This document shows positions 16,785 to 26,427 of a DNA stretch of 48,251 bases, piece by piece. The stretch's first letter is position 1; every line of letters begins with the position of its first letter. The notes under the pieces are model-generated. The model was given only the letters and a program-made list of their open reading frames with translations. It did not search any database and was not told the origin of the DNA. The stretch is from Aeropyrum sp. Its GTDB lineage: Archaea > Thermoproteota > Thermoprotei_A > Sulfolobales > Acidilobaceae. The position numbers and the translations under genes were made by a program. The stretch is taken from positions 1 to 48,251 of the forward strand of contig WANT01000061.1 of the NCBI GenBank assembly GCA_015521685.1. The letters run 5' to 3'.

Positions 16785-17735
16785 TTGAGGTTGTCCAACA
16801 CTTCTAGCTATAGGCTTGCCTACGCTAAGGCACTGGTAGACTTGGGTGAGAGACTAGAGGATCTAGTGGTTCTAGATGCTGACACATCTAAGAGCACTAT
16901 GACCATCAGGTTCTCCGAGAAGTTTGGGGAGAGGTATTTCAATGTAGGTATCAGCGAGCAGGACCTCATAGGGATTGCGGCCGGTCTGGCCGTCGGTGGT
17001 TTGAGGCCTGTGGCCTCGGCTTTCGCTGCATTCATGATGAGGGGATGGGAGCAGATAAGAAGTACTATTGACCGGGACGGGCTTAATGTTAAACTGGTTG
17101 CTACACACTCGGGGCTATCTCCACACGTCGACGGGTCAAGCCACCAGTCGCTAGAAGATGTATCTCTCATGAGATCCCTAGGGAGGACCTCGGTCTTCGT
17201 CCCAGCAGACGCTGTGTCCACGTATGAAGTCGTTGTGTGGTCTGTAGAGAAGCATAGAGGGCCAGCCTATATTAGGCTGGGAAGGGATAATGCCAGGCCA
17301 GTCTACGGTGAGGGCGAATTCGAGTTTAGGCCTGGAGGCCTGTCTATTCTCAGAGATGGCAGGGACTCTGTGATTTTCGCTATGGGACCCATGGTTGGTG
17401 TAGCACTAGAGGCTGCGAAGCTCTTAAAGGAAGAGTCCCTCGATGTAGGTGTTGTCGATGTGTATAGCATCAAGCCTCTAGGTAGGAGTGAGGTGCTGAG
17501 GATAGCCTCAGGCTACGACATCGCATTTACACTAGAGGACCACAGGGTTGTTGGCGGATTGGGAAGCTCTATTGCAGAGGTCCTCGCGGAGAGCGGAGGT
17601 GGGGTTAGGCTTGTTAGGATGGGGGTTGATGGCGGCAGGTACGGCTCTTCCGCTCGAAGCTTCGAAGAACTGCTGGCATTCATGGGTCTGGACCCTGCAA
17701 GCATTGCGAAGAGGGTTAGGGGTGTTCTGAGTTGA
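16785..17735 (+). CDS. Transketolase, C-terminal subunit
   Basis: This is the pyrimidine-binding and C-terminal part of the split transketolase. It has the catalytic Glu context in [17 protein letters not shown], where the Glu activates the TPP aminopyrimidine. The active-site His segment [19 protein letters not shown] is also clear. A C-terminal Rossmann-like domain starts near residue 190. It starts at TTG, 25 nt after the N-terminal subunit, with GGGGTG upstream. Together the halves equal a full transketolase of about 590 residues. Its stop overlaps the DAHP synthase start. Confidence 0.93.
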   Translation: MRLSNTSSYRLAYAKALVDLGERLEDLVVLDADTSKSTMTIRFSEKFGERYFNVGISEQDLIGIAAGLAVGGLRPVASAFAAFMMRGWEQIRSTIDRDGLNVKLVATHSGLSPHVDGSSHQSLEDVSLMRSLGRTSVFVPADAVSTYEVVVWSVEKHRGPAYIRLGRDNARPVYGEGEFEFRPGGLSILRDGRDSVIFAMGPMVGVALEAAKLLKEESLDVGVVDVYSIKPLGRSEVLRIASGYDIAFTLEDHRVVGGLGSSIAEVLAESGGGVRLVRMGVDGGRYGSSARSFEELLAFMGLDPASIAKRVRGVLS

Positions 17736-18535
17736 AGGGAGTCAAGCTAGCACTACGCTCTGAAGACAATCCTCCTATAGTTATTGAGGTTTCCGGCGTT
17801 AGGATCGGGGGTGGGAGGAGGGTTGTCGTTGCTGGGCCGTGTAGCGTTGAGAGCCCTCAACAGATTGAAGAGATAGCTCTGGCTTTGAAGGACATGGGTG
17901 TGGACATACTAAGAGGGGGCGTGTTCAAGCCGAGGACCTCCCCATACAGCTTTCAAGGTTTGGGCTTCGAGGCTCTTGACTGGCTAAGGAGGGCTGGGGA
18001 CAAGGCAGGCCTGCCGATAGCTACCGAGGTCCTCGATCCGAGGCATGTGGAGAAGGTCTCTAGGAAAGTCGACCTGCTGTGGATAGGGGCAAGAAATATG
18101 CAGAACTTCCCCTTGCTAAGGGAGGTCGGGAGGTCTAGGTTCCCGGTATTGCTGAAGAGGGGCTTCGGGAACACAGTCGAGGAGTGGCTAGCTGCAGCCG
18201 AGTATATACTAGCTGAGGGTAACGAGTCTGTGGGCCTTATAGAGCGGGGTATCAGGACCTTCGAGCCATCGTCTAGGTTCACTCTAGACGTGGCTGCAAT
18301 AGCTGTGGTCAAGACAATTAGTAGGCTTCCAGTGATAGTCGACCCTAGCCATCCTGCAGGGAAGAGAGAACTGGTGCCTCCCCTAGCTAAGGCTGGTTTA
18401 GCCGCTGGTGCAGACGGGATTATGGTGGAGGTTCATAGCAGGCCGGATGAGGCCCTATCTGATGCAGCACAGCAGCTCGACTTAGAGGGGTTTTCTAGAC
18501 TGCTAGGTGAGCTTAGGTGGCACAGGCTTCTCTAG
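17732..18535 (+). CDS. aroF: 3-deoxy-7-phosphoheptulonate (DAHP) synthase, type I-beta
   Basis: DAHP synthase condenses PEP with erythrose 4-phosphate, the first step of the shikimate pathway. [25 protein letters not shown] and [19 protein letters not shown] are the conserved phosphate- and metal-binding blocks of the DAHP/KDO8P synthase barrel. At 267 residues it is the short beta subtype without an N-terminal regulatory ferredoxin-like domain or fused chorismate mutase. No allosteric domain is therefore visible. The TTG start overlaps the transketolase stop by 4 nt. Confidence 0.93.
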   Translation: MKGVKLALRSEDNPPIVIEVSGVRIGGGRRVVVAGPCSVESPQQIEEIALALKDMGVDILRGGVFKPRTSPYSFQGLGFEALDWLRRAGDKAGLPIATEVLDPRHVEKVSRKVDLLWIGARNMQNFPLLREVGRSRFPVLLKRGFGNTVEEWLAAAEYILAEGNESVGLIERGIRTFEPSSRFTLDVAAIAVVKTISRLPVIVDPSHPAGKRELVPPLAKAGLAAGADGIMVEVHSRPDEALSDAAQQLDLEGFSRLLGELRWHRLL

Positions 18536-19590
18536 ATAGGATTCCAACCGTTGTAGAGGCTGGGTGGGGCGCTCTCGCTAGGCTAGGAGAGATAGCTGGC
18601 CGTGTGGGGCCAGACTCCTATATGATTGCGGCGGACATGAACGTTCCGAGGGATATTGTAGAAGCGGTATTGAGGCAGCTTCCCAACGCTCGCGGCCCAT
18701 ACTATGGGAGAGGTGAGGAGTCGAAGAGCCTTGAGTGGGTACTAGGCCTTCTTGATGAGATGATCTCCGCCGGCCTGACGCGCAGCAGCCTCCTTCTAGC
18801 AGTAGGGGGTGGAGCTATCCTAGATGCGGCGGGGTTCGCGGCGTCGATTTACATGAGGGGTGTTAGGCTGGGGTATGTACCCACAACTAGCCTCTCGATG
18901 TTCGACGCAGCTGTCGGCGGGAAAACGGCGATAAACTATCTCGGTAGGAAGAATGTTCTAGGCACATTCTACCACCCGCACTTCGTAGTGGCCGACGCCT
19001 CCATACTAGCTAGGCTACCGAGGGAGAGGCTGGTGGAGGGGATCGCTGAGCTAGTTAAACACGCGGTGATCTCAGGCTGGAGTGGTCTAGACATGGTAGA
19101 GGGCGTTCTACCCGGGGTTCTAGATCTAGAGCCTGAGCCTCTCGTGGAAGCCGTGAAGTGGAGCCTAGAGTTCAAGCTCAGTATAGTCTCAAAGGACTTC
19201 CGCGACGAGAAGGGCATTCGCGCCGTCCTGAACTTAGGGCACACAGCCGGCCACGCAATAGAGGCCTGCTCCGGCTTCAAGGTGTCCCATGGCAGGGCGG
19301 TCTCAGTCGGCCTAGTCTGGGAGCTAGAGGCTTCAAGCATAATAGTAGGCACGCCAAGAGACCTCAAGACCCTTGTGTCTAGGCTGTTGGGAGAGGCCGG
19401 CCTCCCAATATCTCTAGAGGATCTAGGGTTGACTCCGGGGGAGGTTATACCATGCATAGCGTCAGACAAGAAGAGGCGTGGTAGAACCATGCTTTTCCCC
19501 ATAGTGGAGGACGCTGGACGGGTAGAAGTGAGAGTATTCGATATTGCCGAGTTATCGCAGCTACTCATAAAAGCCTCAGGTGGGCTTTGA
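18517..19590 (+). CDS. aroB: 3-dehydroquinate synthase
   Basis: AroB converts DAHP to 3-dehydroquinate using NAD and a divalent metal. The NAD-binding [14 protein letters not shown], the substrate-binding block [17 protein letters not shown] and the metal ligands in [14 protein letters not shown] and [12 protein letters not shown] are all present. The 357-residue length is typical. It starts at GTG and overlaps aroF by 19 nt. The classical AroB supports the canonical erythrose-4-phosphate route, not the aspartate-semialdehyde route of many euryarchaea. Confidence 0.96.
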   Translation: MAQASLDRIPTVVEAGWGALARLGEIAGRVGPDSYMIAADMNVPRDIVEAVLRQLPNARGPYYGRGEESKSLEWVLGLLDEMISAGLTRSSLLLAVGGGAILDAAGFAASIYMRGVRLGYVPTTSLSMFDAAVGGKTAINYLGRKNVLGTFYHPHFVVADASILARLPRERLVEGIAELVKHAVISGWSGLDMVEGVLPGVLDLEPEPLVEAVKWSLEFKLSIVSKDFRDEKGIRAVLNLGHTAGHAIEACSGFKVSHGRAVSVGLVWELEASSIIVGTPRDLKTLVSRLLGEAGLPISLEDLGLTPGEVIPCIASDKKRRGRTMLFPIVEDAGRVEVRVFDIAELSQLLIKASGGL

Positions 19591-20246
19591 TGATGCTCTG
19601 CACAGTTATCCCAGGCAGGAGTGCAGAGGAGTCTTTAGAAATGATAGAGTCCTCGAGAACTCCGTGTGTAGAGCTGCGGGCAGACTTCCTCCAAGGCGAT
19701 GTTGAATCCGCTGTGAAAAGAGTCGTTGACATAGCTGTGAGTAGGGGTAAGAGAGTTATAGTCACTCTGAGGTCTCGAAGCGAGGGAGGGCTCTGGGAGG
19801 ACAGCCGGAGCAAGGGCAGAGTGTGGGAGGCTGCACTAGATTCCGGTGCTTGGGCTGTAGACGTGGAGCTAGGTGAAGAGCCTCCGCCCTCGGGAAGGGT
19901 TATACTGTCCTCCCACCTCCTTAATCGAGCACAGGCAGAGCTAGCCGCTAGGGTATATGGAAATCTGGTGGGGGGGAGGGTGTTTACATTGAAGATTGTT
20001 TGGCCCTATAGGGATGCATTGGACTTAGATCTGGTATATCGTTTGACATGCGGTAGTTGTGGGCGAATTTCAGCCTTCAACACGGGGTCTGGAAGAAGTT
20101 CCGTCGAGTCGAGACGCATTGCAAGCTTATGTGGAGCCAGTATAGTTTACGGCCTGCATCCTCGGGCCCGCGGGAGGATAGCTGGCGTCCCCATGGTGGA
20201 TGAGATGATAGCTATGCTTGATGATCTGGGGGTGGCGTGGGATTAG
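19587..20246 (+). CDS. aroD: 3-dehydroquinate dehydratase, type I
   Basis: AroD dehydrates 3-dehydroquinate to 3-dehydroshikimate through a Schiff base. The type I barrel motifs are visible: CVELRADFL near the N-terminus, the catalytic His in LSSHLL, and the Schiff-base Lys in FTLKIVWPY. The 219-residue length suits the archaeal type I enzyme. Three possible starts follow one another (TTG 19587, ATG 19590, ATG 19593), all overlapping the aroB stop. The CGSCGR segment near residue 157 is an unremarked extra cysteine pair. Confidence 0.92.
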   Translation: MMMLCTVIPGRSAEESLEMIESSRTPCVELRADFLQGDVESAVKRVVDIAVSRGKRVIVTLRSRSEGGLWEDSRSKGRVWEAALDSGAWAVDVELGEEPPPSGRVILSSHLLNRAQAELAARVYGNLVGGRVFTLKIVWPYRDALDLDLVYRLTCGSCGRISAFNTGSGRSSVESRRIASLCGASIVYGLHPRARGRIAGVPMVDEMIAMLDDLGVAWD

Positions 20247-20247
20247 G

Positions 20248-21072
20248 ATGAGGCTGGGCCTAATAGGTCATGGCATTTCGTCTAGCCTCAGCCCTGCAAT
20301 CTATAAGTGGTTCTTCGAGTCGAGAGGTTTGGATGCGGAGTATGCCCTTATAGACCTGCATCCTAGCGAGGCTGGAAGGAATCCAGTAGAAGACTTAGGC
20401 TTGTACGGAGCAAACGTTACGAAGCCTTATAAGGTTGTCGCTAGGTCGTGGGTTTCAAGCGAGTCTAAGGAAGCTAGGAGAATTGGAGCTATAAATCTGA
20501 TTTGGAGGGATGGCGGAAAGCTATGGGGGGGTAATAGCGACTGGTCTGGGTTCCTCTATAGTTTAAAACGGTCTGGCGTGGGAGAAGTTTCCTCTGCACT
20601 TGTACTGGGCTATGGTGGTGCTGCCAGAGCAGCAATATACGCCCTAGGGGTGGAGTGGCAGCCTAGAATAATAGTAGCAGCTAGAAGGGTGGAGGCGGCC
20701 CGCAGTGCCGTCGAGTCTGTGCTAGGTTGTGGCGGCTGCTTCGAGGTCATCCCATTTATACGGGCGAGTAGCTTCGCGCCGAAGGTGGACCTTGTTGTTA
20801 ATGCAACACCCGTAGGTTGGGGGGGCTCAGGCAACCCTATAGCGGGGGCGGTTTTCGAGCCTCCATGCGTGGTCATGGATATGGTGTACAGGCCCCTAGT
20901 CACACCCCTACTCGAGACGGCCCTAGAATATGGGTGTGAGGTTGTTGATGGCCTTTGGATGTTGGCTGGCCAGGCCTCCGTTAACGTCAGAGTGTGGTTC
21001 GGCGAGTATGTTGATCCTGAAGTTCTGAGGGCTGCTGCGATTAGGGGGATTGGGGGTGACGCTGGTGTCTAA
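20248..21072 (+). CDS. aroE: Shikimate dehydrogenase
   Basis: AroE reduces 3-dehydroshikimate to shikimate with NADPH. The shikimate-binding SLSPAIYKWFF, the catalytic Lys block GANVTKPYK and the dinucleotide-binding LGYGGAARAAIYAL are present, as is DMVYRPLVTPLL. The frame is open from a TTG at 20218, but the ATG at 20248 is chosen because it gives the family's usual N-terminus (MRLGLIGHG) one base after the aroD stop. The length of 274 residues is normal. Confidence 0.95.
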   Translation: MRLGLIGHGISSSLSPAIYKWFFESRGLDAEYALIDLHPSEAGRNPVEDLGLYGANVTKPYKVVARSWVSSESKEARRIGAINLIWRDGGKLWGGNSDWSGFLYSLKRSGVGEVSSALVLGYGGAARAAIYALGVEWQPRIIVAARRVEAARSAVESVLGCGGCFEVIPFIRASSFAPKVDLVVNATPVGWGGSGNPIAGAVFEPPCVVMDMVYRPLVTPLLETALEYGCEVVDGLWMLAGQASVNVRVWFGEYVDPEVLRAAAIRGIGGDAGV

Positions 21073-21919
21073 GAGAGGTTGTGGTGAGGGGTTTGGCGGA
21101 TTAAGCGTGTTGAATGCTATAGCCACTGGTGGTGTCGGCGGTGCTGTCAGCATAGACCTCAAGACTAAGGCGTGTGTTACTCTTCCTGGTAGCTTTAGAG
21201 CAGTGTCTATAGTTAGGGGCTCTGAGGTTCGTGTAGAGAGGAGGGTGTTGGAGGCAGTTGCATCGGTGGTCGAAGACTATGATGGTAGTCGGGTCACGGG
21301 GTTTGATGCATATATTGAGAGTGATGTACCCCCTGCGTCGGGATTGAAGAGTAGCAGCGCTTTGACCGCCGCTCTTGTATCGGCTCTAACAAGCGCTCTC
21401 TCGATAAACCTGGAACCGTTAGAGCTGGCAATGCTAGCTACTCGAGTCTCTATAAACGCCGGGCTAACTGTTACTGGGGCGTTCGACGATCATGTTGCCG
21501 CAGTAATTCCTGGTGTACACATCACTGTTAACCGGGGAGTTAACAGCTTTCTTATTAAGACTATTGAGACAAGGGATCTCGAAGTAGGTGTGGCGGTGAA
21601 GGGCTCTATAGACATTAGGAGTGTGACAAGTGAGGCGTATATGGGGTTCGAGAAGCTCTACAGCACTGCATCCTCCCTAGCCATAGAGGGTAGGTGGCTA
21701 GAGGCTATGAGGCTTAACGGCCTCCTAACATCCATCATACTGGGGGCCGAAGACATAGTAGCAAAGCTATACCGCTCGGGGGCAATATCAGCAGGCGTCT
21801 CAGGAAAAGGACCCGCTATCTATTCTATCCCCCCAGGCCCGCTTGAGCCGCTGGCGAAGAGCGAAGGGTACATTTTTATAAGAACGAGGTTGAGGGGAGG
21901 AGGTGGAGTTGAGTGTTGA
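21065..21919 (+). CDS. aroK: Shikimate kinase, archaeal GHMP type
   Basis: This enzyme phosphorylates shikimate but belongs to the GHMP kinase superfamily, unrelated to bacterial AroK. The N-terminal VLNAIATGGVGGAVSIDL block and the ATP-binding PPASGLKSSSALTAALVSAL (P-loop-like GHMP motif) identify it. GVSGKGPAIYSI is the third GHMP motif. The GTG at 21065 is preferred because GGGGGTGA (21052-21059) lies 5 nt before it; a TTG at 21050 and a GTG at 21056 are also in frame. It overlaps the end of aroE by 8 nt. Confidence 0.92.
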   Translation: MSKRGCGEGFGGLSVLNAIATGGVGGAVSIDLKTKACVTLPGSFRAVSIVRGSEVRVERRVLEAVASVVEDYDGSRVTGFDAYIESDVPPASGLKSSSALTAALVSALTSALSINLEPLELAMLATRVSINAGLTVTGAFDDHVAAVIPGVHITVNRGVNSFLIKTIETRDLEVGVAVKGSIDIRSVTSEAYMGFEKLYSTASSLAIEGRWLEAMRLNGLLTSIILGAEDIVAKLYRSGAISAGVSGKGPAIYSIPPGPLEPLAKSEGYIFIRTRLRGGGGVEC

Positions 21920-23187
21920 GAATCAAAGCCTATCCCTCAATGGTTGACGGGGCGGTTAAGGCACCGCCATCTAAGAGCCACACCCACAGGGCTCTATTCT
22001 CATCACTCCTAGCCAGGGGTAGATCGCTAGTAGTGAACGCCCTCATATCTGGCGACACTAAGGCTACTCTAACTGCCGTTAAGAAGCTGGGGGCAGAAGT
22101 CAGGGTTACTGGGAGTGACGTTGAAGTCTCTTCCCCGCCTACCCTCTGGTGGCCTAAATCAATATACTGCAGAGGTTCGGCCACCACACTGCGTATCGCT
22201 ATGGCAATATCCTCTCTAGCCCCGGGAGTAACACTACTCTACGGTGACCCCACCCTTAATAGGAGGCCAGTTAAGCCTTTGGCCGACGCGCTCGAACGAC
22301 TAGGAGCGCGAGTAATCACTACAGATGGAAAGCCCCCAGTCGCTGTGTCCGGCGTCTCGCAGTCATGCTGTAGGGGCGAAGCTGTGAGTGTTGACGCCAG
22401 CCAGAGTAGCCAATATGTTACTGCTCTCCTCATGATCGCCCCCCTCCTAGGGATAGGTGTTAAGCCTCTAAACCTAGCGTCACGGCCCTATGTAGATGTC
22501 ACTAGGAGGGTGTTGGAGGGATTTGGGGTCAAGGTCTCGTGGGATAGCGAAGGGCGTTTGTGGGTGGAGGGCTCATTTAGACCCTCCAAGTATAAGGTTC
22601 CAGGAGACTATAGTAGCTCAAGCTTTCTTATGGTCGCAGGGGCTATCGGAGGAAGGGTTAGGGTGTGGGGTCTTGATTTGGATGATCCTCAGGGGGACAA
22701 GCTTATTATCGAGATCTTAAAGATGGCTGGGGCCAAAGTCAGAGTTTCCTCCAGCGGTGGGTGGGTTGAGGTCGAGGCGGGCAAGCTCGAGCCCTTCGAG
22801 GCTAATCTAGAAGACACACCAGACCTAGCTCCGCCTGTGGCGGTCCTAGCATCTTATGCTAGGGGCGAGAGTGTGCTCCGTGGTATTGGGAGGCTTGCAT
22901 TAAAGGAGTCTGACAGGAGGAAGGCGATAGCATCCAACCTATTTAGAATAGGAGTGGATGCTTCGATCTCGTGTGGCGGCGACTGCATCAAGATTAGGGG
23001 TGGTAAAGTCGAGGGTGGAAGGGTAAGCGGTTATGGGGACCACCGAATCATCATGGCATTCCTTGTCGCGGGGCTGGGCTCACATAAGGGTGTGGAGGTT
23101 GTGGGTGCGTCGCGTTACAAGGACTCGTATCCCGGCTTCGTTGAGGACCTGCAATCGCTCGGAGCTAGGCTAGAGGTGGTTGGGTGA
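21913..23187 (+). CDS. aroA: 3-phosphoshikimate 1-carboxyvinyltransferase (EPSP synthase)
   Basis: EPSP synthase transfers enolpyruvyl from PEP to shikimate 3-phosphate. The PPSKSHTHRALFSSLLARG motif near residue 20 and the C-terminal GYGDHRIIMAFLVAG and YPGFVEDLQSLGA motifs are diagnostic. PEP-loop residues in CRGSATTLRIAMA match the G-x-A-T--R pattern, with a Ser in the usual second-Gly region. The 424-residue length is typical. Either GTG 21913 or TTG 21916 starts it, behind a GGAGGTGGAG site, overlapping aroK. Confidence 0.95.
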   Translation: MLRIKAYPSMVDGAVKAPPSKSHTHRALFSSLLARGRSLVVNALISGDTKATLTAVKKLGAEVRVTGSDVEVSSPPTLWWPKSIYCRGSATTLRIAMAISSLAPGVTLLYGDPTLNRRPVKPLADALERLGARVITTDGKPPVAVSGVSQSCCRGEAVSVDASQSSQYVTALLMIAPLLGIGVKPLNLASRPYVDVTRRVLEGFGVKVSWDSEGRLWVEGSFRPSKYKVPGDYSSSSFLMVAGAIGGRVRVWGLDLDDPQGDKLIIEILKMAGAKVRVSSSGGWVEVEAGKLEPFEANLEDTPDLAPPVAVLASYARGESVLRGIGRLALKESDRRKAIASNLFRIGVDASISCGGDCIKIRGGKVEGGRVSGYGDHRIIMAFLVAGLGSHKGVEVVGASRYKDSYPGFVEDLQSLGARLEVVG

Positions 23188-24305
23188 TGGTGTTTACTAG
23201 GGTATTGAGGGTTAGTCTCTTCGGGGAAAGCCACGGTCCTGCTGTGGGAGTGGTTCTTAAGGGCGTACCGCCTGGGGTCCCTATTGATGTAGATACCATT
23301 AATAGGGCTCTAGAGAGAAGGAGGCCTGGAGGTAGGCTAGCTAGCCCTAGGAAGGAGCCCGATAGGGCTGAGATATTATCGGGCGTTTTCAGGGGTAGGA
23401 CTACTGGAGGTCCTCTCGCTATAGTTGTTAGGAATAGAGACGTGGATTCAAGCTTCTACGAGAGGATAAAGTACACGCCGAGGCCGGGGCATGGAGATCT
23501 AGTGGCCTGGTATAGGTACGGCGGATATCAAGACTATAGGGGTGGAGGGCACTTCTCTGGGAGGCGCACTGTTGGTTTGGTTGCTGCGGGCGCGGTTGCA
23601 GCTAGAATAATCGAGTTAGAATCGGGTACGAGGGTTTATGGTTACGTTAAGTCTATTGGGGGCGTTGAGGCTACTGTAAAGCCCGAAGATACTCAGGAGT
23701 TCCGTAGAGCTATAGACGAGGATCCCCTGAAATGTCCTGACCCAGATGCCAGCGAGAGAATGGCTCGCCTGGTCGAGGAGGCGAGAGAGAGTGGAGATAG
23801 CCTCGGGAGCGTTGTAGAGTCGGTAGCCTTTAACGTGCCTCCAGGACTGGGCGATCCTCCCCACTGGGGTATAGATGCATCTCTAGGAGGATCCCTATTC
23901 TCCATACCAGCTGCAAAGGCAGTTGAGATAGGTTTGGGGCTTGGCTTTGCGGGGGCTAAGGGTAGCGAGGTGGTTGACGAGATTAGGGGTGGGAGTGGAT
24001 CTCCTAGGATAGTAGGGAATAGAGCCGGTGGGATAAATGCAGGCATAACGAACGGAATGCCAATTATTGTGAGAGTAGCATTCAAGCCTCCATCAAGTAT
24101 TAGAAAGAGGGTTCGTACTGTCGATTTGCGGACTCTTGATGATGTGGAACTAGCTGGTGGTGGGAGGCATGACCCCGTTATAGGGCCTAGAGCAGCGCCT
24201 GTGGTGGAGGCTGTGATGGCTCTGGTTATAGCAGATCACATGCTGTATGCGAAGTCTCAAAGGCTGGGTGGAGTGGAATGGAGGATGCCTTGGGAGAGTG
24301 GTTGA
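23184..24305 (+). CDS. aroC: Chorismate synthase
   Basis: AroC uses reduced FMN to eliminate phosphate from EPSP and form chorismate. The three family signatures are visible: GESHGPAVGVVLKGVPPG at the N-terminus, a central GRRTVGLVAAGAVAARI block, and the C-terminal GGRHDPVIGPRAAPVVEA. The 373-residue length is normal. The GTG at 23184 and the ATG at 23187 both overlap the aroA stop. No flavin reductase domain is fused, so it is a monofunctional synthase that depends on supplied FMNH2. Confidence 0.96.
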   Translation: MMVFTRVLRVSLFGESHGPAVGVVLKGVPPGVPIDVDTINRALERRRPGGRLASPRKEPDRAEILSGVFRGRTTGGPLAIVVRNRDVDSSFYERIKYTPRPGHGDLVAWYRYGGYQDYRGGGHFSGRRTVGLVAAGAVAARIIELESGTRVYGYVKSIGGVEATVKPEDTQEFRRAIDEDPLKCPDPDASERMARLVEEARESGDSLGSVVESVAFNVPPGLGDPPHWGIDASLGGSLFSIPAAKAVEIGLGLGFAGAKGSEVVDEIRGGSGSPRIVGNRAGGINAGITNGMPIIVRVAFKPPSSIRKRVRTVDLRTLDDVELAGGGRHDPVIGPRAAPVVEAVMALVIADHMLYAKSQRLGGVEWRMPWESG

Positions 24306-24541
24306 AGAGTCTAAGGAAATCGGTGGACGCCCTTGACGAGGCTATATTGAAATTGTCAAGGGCTAGGATTGACCTATGTAGGGAGATAGGCCGGGTGAAG
24401 GGTTTGATGGGATTGGAGGTGTTCGACCCAGCTAGGGAGAAGGAAGTGCTTTCCAGGGCTTCCAGCGAGGCTGAGAGGAGGATCTTGGAGGTTCTCATAC
24501 ATGAATGTAAGAGGATTCAGTGGGAGGATAGGCTTGGGTGA
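24278..24541 (+). CDS. aroQ: Chorismate mutase, AroQ type
   Basis: This 87-residue helical protein rearranges chorismate to prephenate. The pattern is that of the AroQ fold: SLRKSVDALDEAILKLSRARIDLC (three charged residues of helix 1), IGRVKG with the active-site Lys, and DPAREKEVLSRAS. It is monofunctional, with no dehydratase or dehydrogenase fused. It starts with ATG inside the end of aroC and overlaps tyrA by 41 nt if the first tyrA start is used. Confidence 0.9.
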   Translation: MEDALGEWLKSLRKSVDALDEAILKLSRARIDLCREIGRVKGLMGLEVFDPAREKEVLSRASSEAERRILEVLIHECKRIQWEDRLG

Positions 24542-25397
24542 TCGTGGTATCTGGAGACCTGAGACCGTCGGCATTATAGGGCTCGGAAGTGTTGGAAGGG
24601 CGCTAGCTAAATTGTTATCAAGTGCTGTGGGACTAGTCTATCACGATATCCATCCTGGGAGGTGTCGTGAAGCTGCTGAATCTTATGGTGGGTATTGCTT
24701 GGGGGACCTCCACTCTGTAGTTAGAGCAGCGGATTATACTATAGTTGCAACTCCTCCCAGTCAATCGAGGAGGTTAATTCTGGAGGCAGTTAGGATAGCT
24801 AGATCTGAGGGAGCGGGCTCTCGAGTGATTTCCGATACGCTGACATTTAAAAAGCGGGTAGCCGACCTCTATACCCGCACGGGGAATCATCCGGTAGTGA
24901 TAGGTATTCACCCTCTATTTAGCTCGCGCATATCTAATCCGAGGAAGCATATGCTGGTAGTGGCTAGTTATAGTGGTGTGGAGGATTATGTTGCTGCAAT
25001 CAAAAAGCTTTTCACAGACGCTGGCCTCAACGTCATAGAGATGACACCTGATGAGCACGATATCGAGGTAGCGAGAACTATAGGCTTGTCATACCTCCTA
25101 GGCCAACTAGCTCGACACGCGATACAGAGGATGGGTGGGAGTAGCATGCTAGCCTCCACAACCTATAGGCTCGTTGAGGTCCTCTCGGGGTCAATAGCGT
25201 CGGACTCCTGCAGTCTTGTAGAAGAAATTCTCTCAGACGAGGATGTAAAACGGCTTGTTATACCAGCTGTGGAGGAGGCTTTGAAGGCCATAAAGGAGGA
25301 GTCTAGCCTGGCATGTGGTGAGGAAGGTTCGGGGTTCTACGAGAGTCTATATTGCATGGTGGAAAACTGCGTTGGTTATGATGGTAGGGGAAGTTAA
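24501..25397 (+). CDS. tyrA: Prephenate dehydrogenase
   Basis: TyrA oxidatively decarboxylates prephenate toward tyrosine. The Rossmann motif VGIIGLGSVGRALAKLL begins near residue 23. The substrate-site region contains HPLF (about residue 138) and GLSYLLGQLARHA. The ATG at 24501 has GGAGGTT upstream, while a TTG at 24534 has a closer GGGAGGA; both remain possible. It ends the operon, converging with and overlapping the peptide transporter gene by 4 nt. Specificity for prephenate versus arogenate cannot be decided. Confidence 0.88.
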   Translation: MNVRGFSGRIGLGDRGIWRPETVGIIGLGSVGRALAKLLSSAVGLVYHDIHPGRCREAAESYGGYCLGDLHSVVRAADYTIVATPPSQSRRLILEAVRIARSEGAGSRVISDTLTFKKRVADLYTRTGNHPVVIGIHPLFSSRISNPRKHMLVVASYSGVEDYVAAIKKLFTDAGLNVIEMTPDEHDIEVARTIGLSYLLGQLARHAIQRMGGSSMLASTTYRLVEVLSGSIASDSCSLVEEILSDEDVKRLVIPAVEEALKAIKEESSLACGEEGSGFYESLYCMVENCVGYDGRGS

Positions 25398-26407
25398 AGC
25401 TCTCCAGGCCTCCAGCATGCCACCCAATGGCCCCTCTCAACCTCCTCAAGGGGAGGCTCTGATAAGCACTTATCCACGGCTATTGGACACCTGGTCCTGA
25501 ACCTGCACCCGCTGGGCGGGTTGTAGGGGCTCGGAGGCTCGCCTGGAATCCGTATTCGCGCCTTAGATTTAGCAATCTTTGGGTCTGGTATTGGTATAGA
25601 TGAGAGCAGGGTCTTGGTATACGGGTGCAGCGGTTTTTCGAACAGCTCGTCGGAAGAAGCCATCTCCACTATCTTGCCGAGATACATGACAGCAATGTAG
25701 TCGCTCATGTACCTGACCACTCCTAGGTCGTGGGAAATGAAGAGGTAGGTGAGGTTGTATGTTCTTTGTAGGTCTTTGAGGAGATTTAGGATTTGGGCTT
25801 GGACGCTGACGTCTAGAGCACTTGTTGGCTCGTCTAGGACTATAAATTCTGGCCTAAGGGCTAGGACCCTAGCTATTGCGATTCTCTGCCTCTGGCCGCC
25901 GCTGAACTCGTGGGGATAACGGTAGAGATGAGTCTCGTTCAAACCCACCTGGTACAGCAACTTTATGATGTACTCTCTCGTATCCTCCACGCGAACGCCG
26001 TGAACTTTCATAGGCTCAGCTATCAGGCTGTAGACGGTCTTCCTGGGGTTGAGACTGCCATAGGGGTCTTGGAATATTATTTGGGCTCTCCTTCTAAACT
26101 CCTTAAGAGCCCGGCCCTTCAGGCGAGTAACGTCTTGGCCGTCGAATACTATCCTGCCTGAGGTAGGCTCCTCCAGTCTTAGTATGACTCTGCCTAGGGT
26201 TGTTTTGCCGCTGCCGCTCTCCCCTACGAGCCCGAGGGTTTTCCCTCTTGGTATGCCTAGGGTAACGTTGTCAACAGCCTTTACATATCCCTTAGTGAAG
26301 AGTATCCCCCTTACGGGGAAGTATTTCTTCAGGTTATGGGCTTCGAGGAGCAGCCTCTCGCCTCTAAACATCCTATCCAGACTAACACTCTCTAAAGCTC
26401 CCGACAT
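25394..26407 (-). CDS. dppF: Peptide ABC transporter ATP-binding protein (OppF/DppF)
   Basis: This is one of two ATPases of an Opp/Dpp importer. It has Walker A GESGSGKTT, the signature FSGGQRQRIAIARVLALRP, and Walker B FIVLDEPTSALD. The C-terminal oligopeptide-transporter extension with Cys residues (PSGCRFRTRCP) is present. Such extensions often bind a 4Fe-4S cluster in DppD/F proteins. It is last in the operon, 20 nt after dppD. The actual substrate (peptides, sugars or nickel) cannot be set by sequence. Confidence 0.92.
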   Translation of the reverse strand: MSGALESVSLDRMFRGERLLLEAHNLKKYFPVRGILFTKGYVKAVDNVTLGIPRGKTLGLVGESGSGKTTLGRVILRLEEPTSGRIVFDGQDVTRLKGRALKEFRRRAQIIFQDPYGSLNPRKTVYSLIAEPMKVHGVRVEDTREYIIKLLYQVGLNETHLYRYPHEFSGGQRQRIAIARVLALRPEFIVLDEPTSALDVSVQAQILNLLKDLQRTYNLTYLFISHDLGVVRYMSDYIAVMYLGKIVEMASSDELFEKPLHPYTKTLLSSIPIPDPKIAKSKARIRIPGEPPSPYNPPSGCRFRTRCPIAVDKCLSEPPLEEVERGHWVACWRPGEL

Positions 26408-26427
26408 ACTAACTCCCCACTATACCG

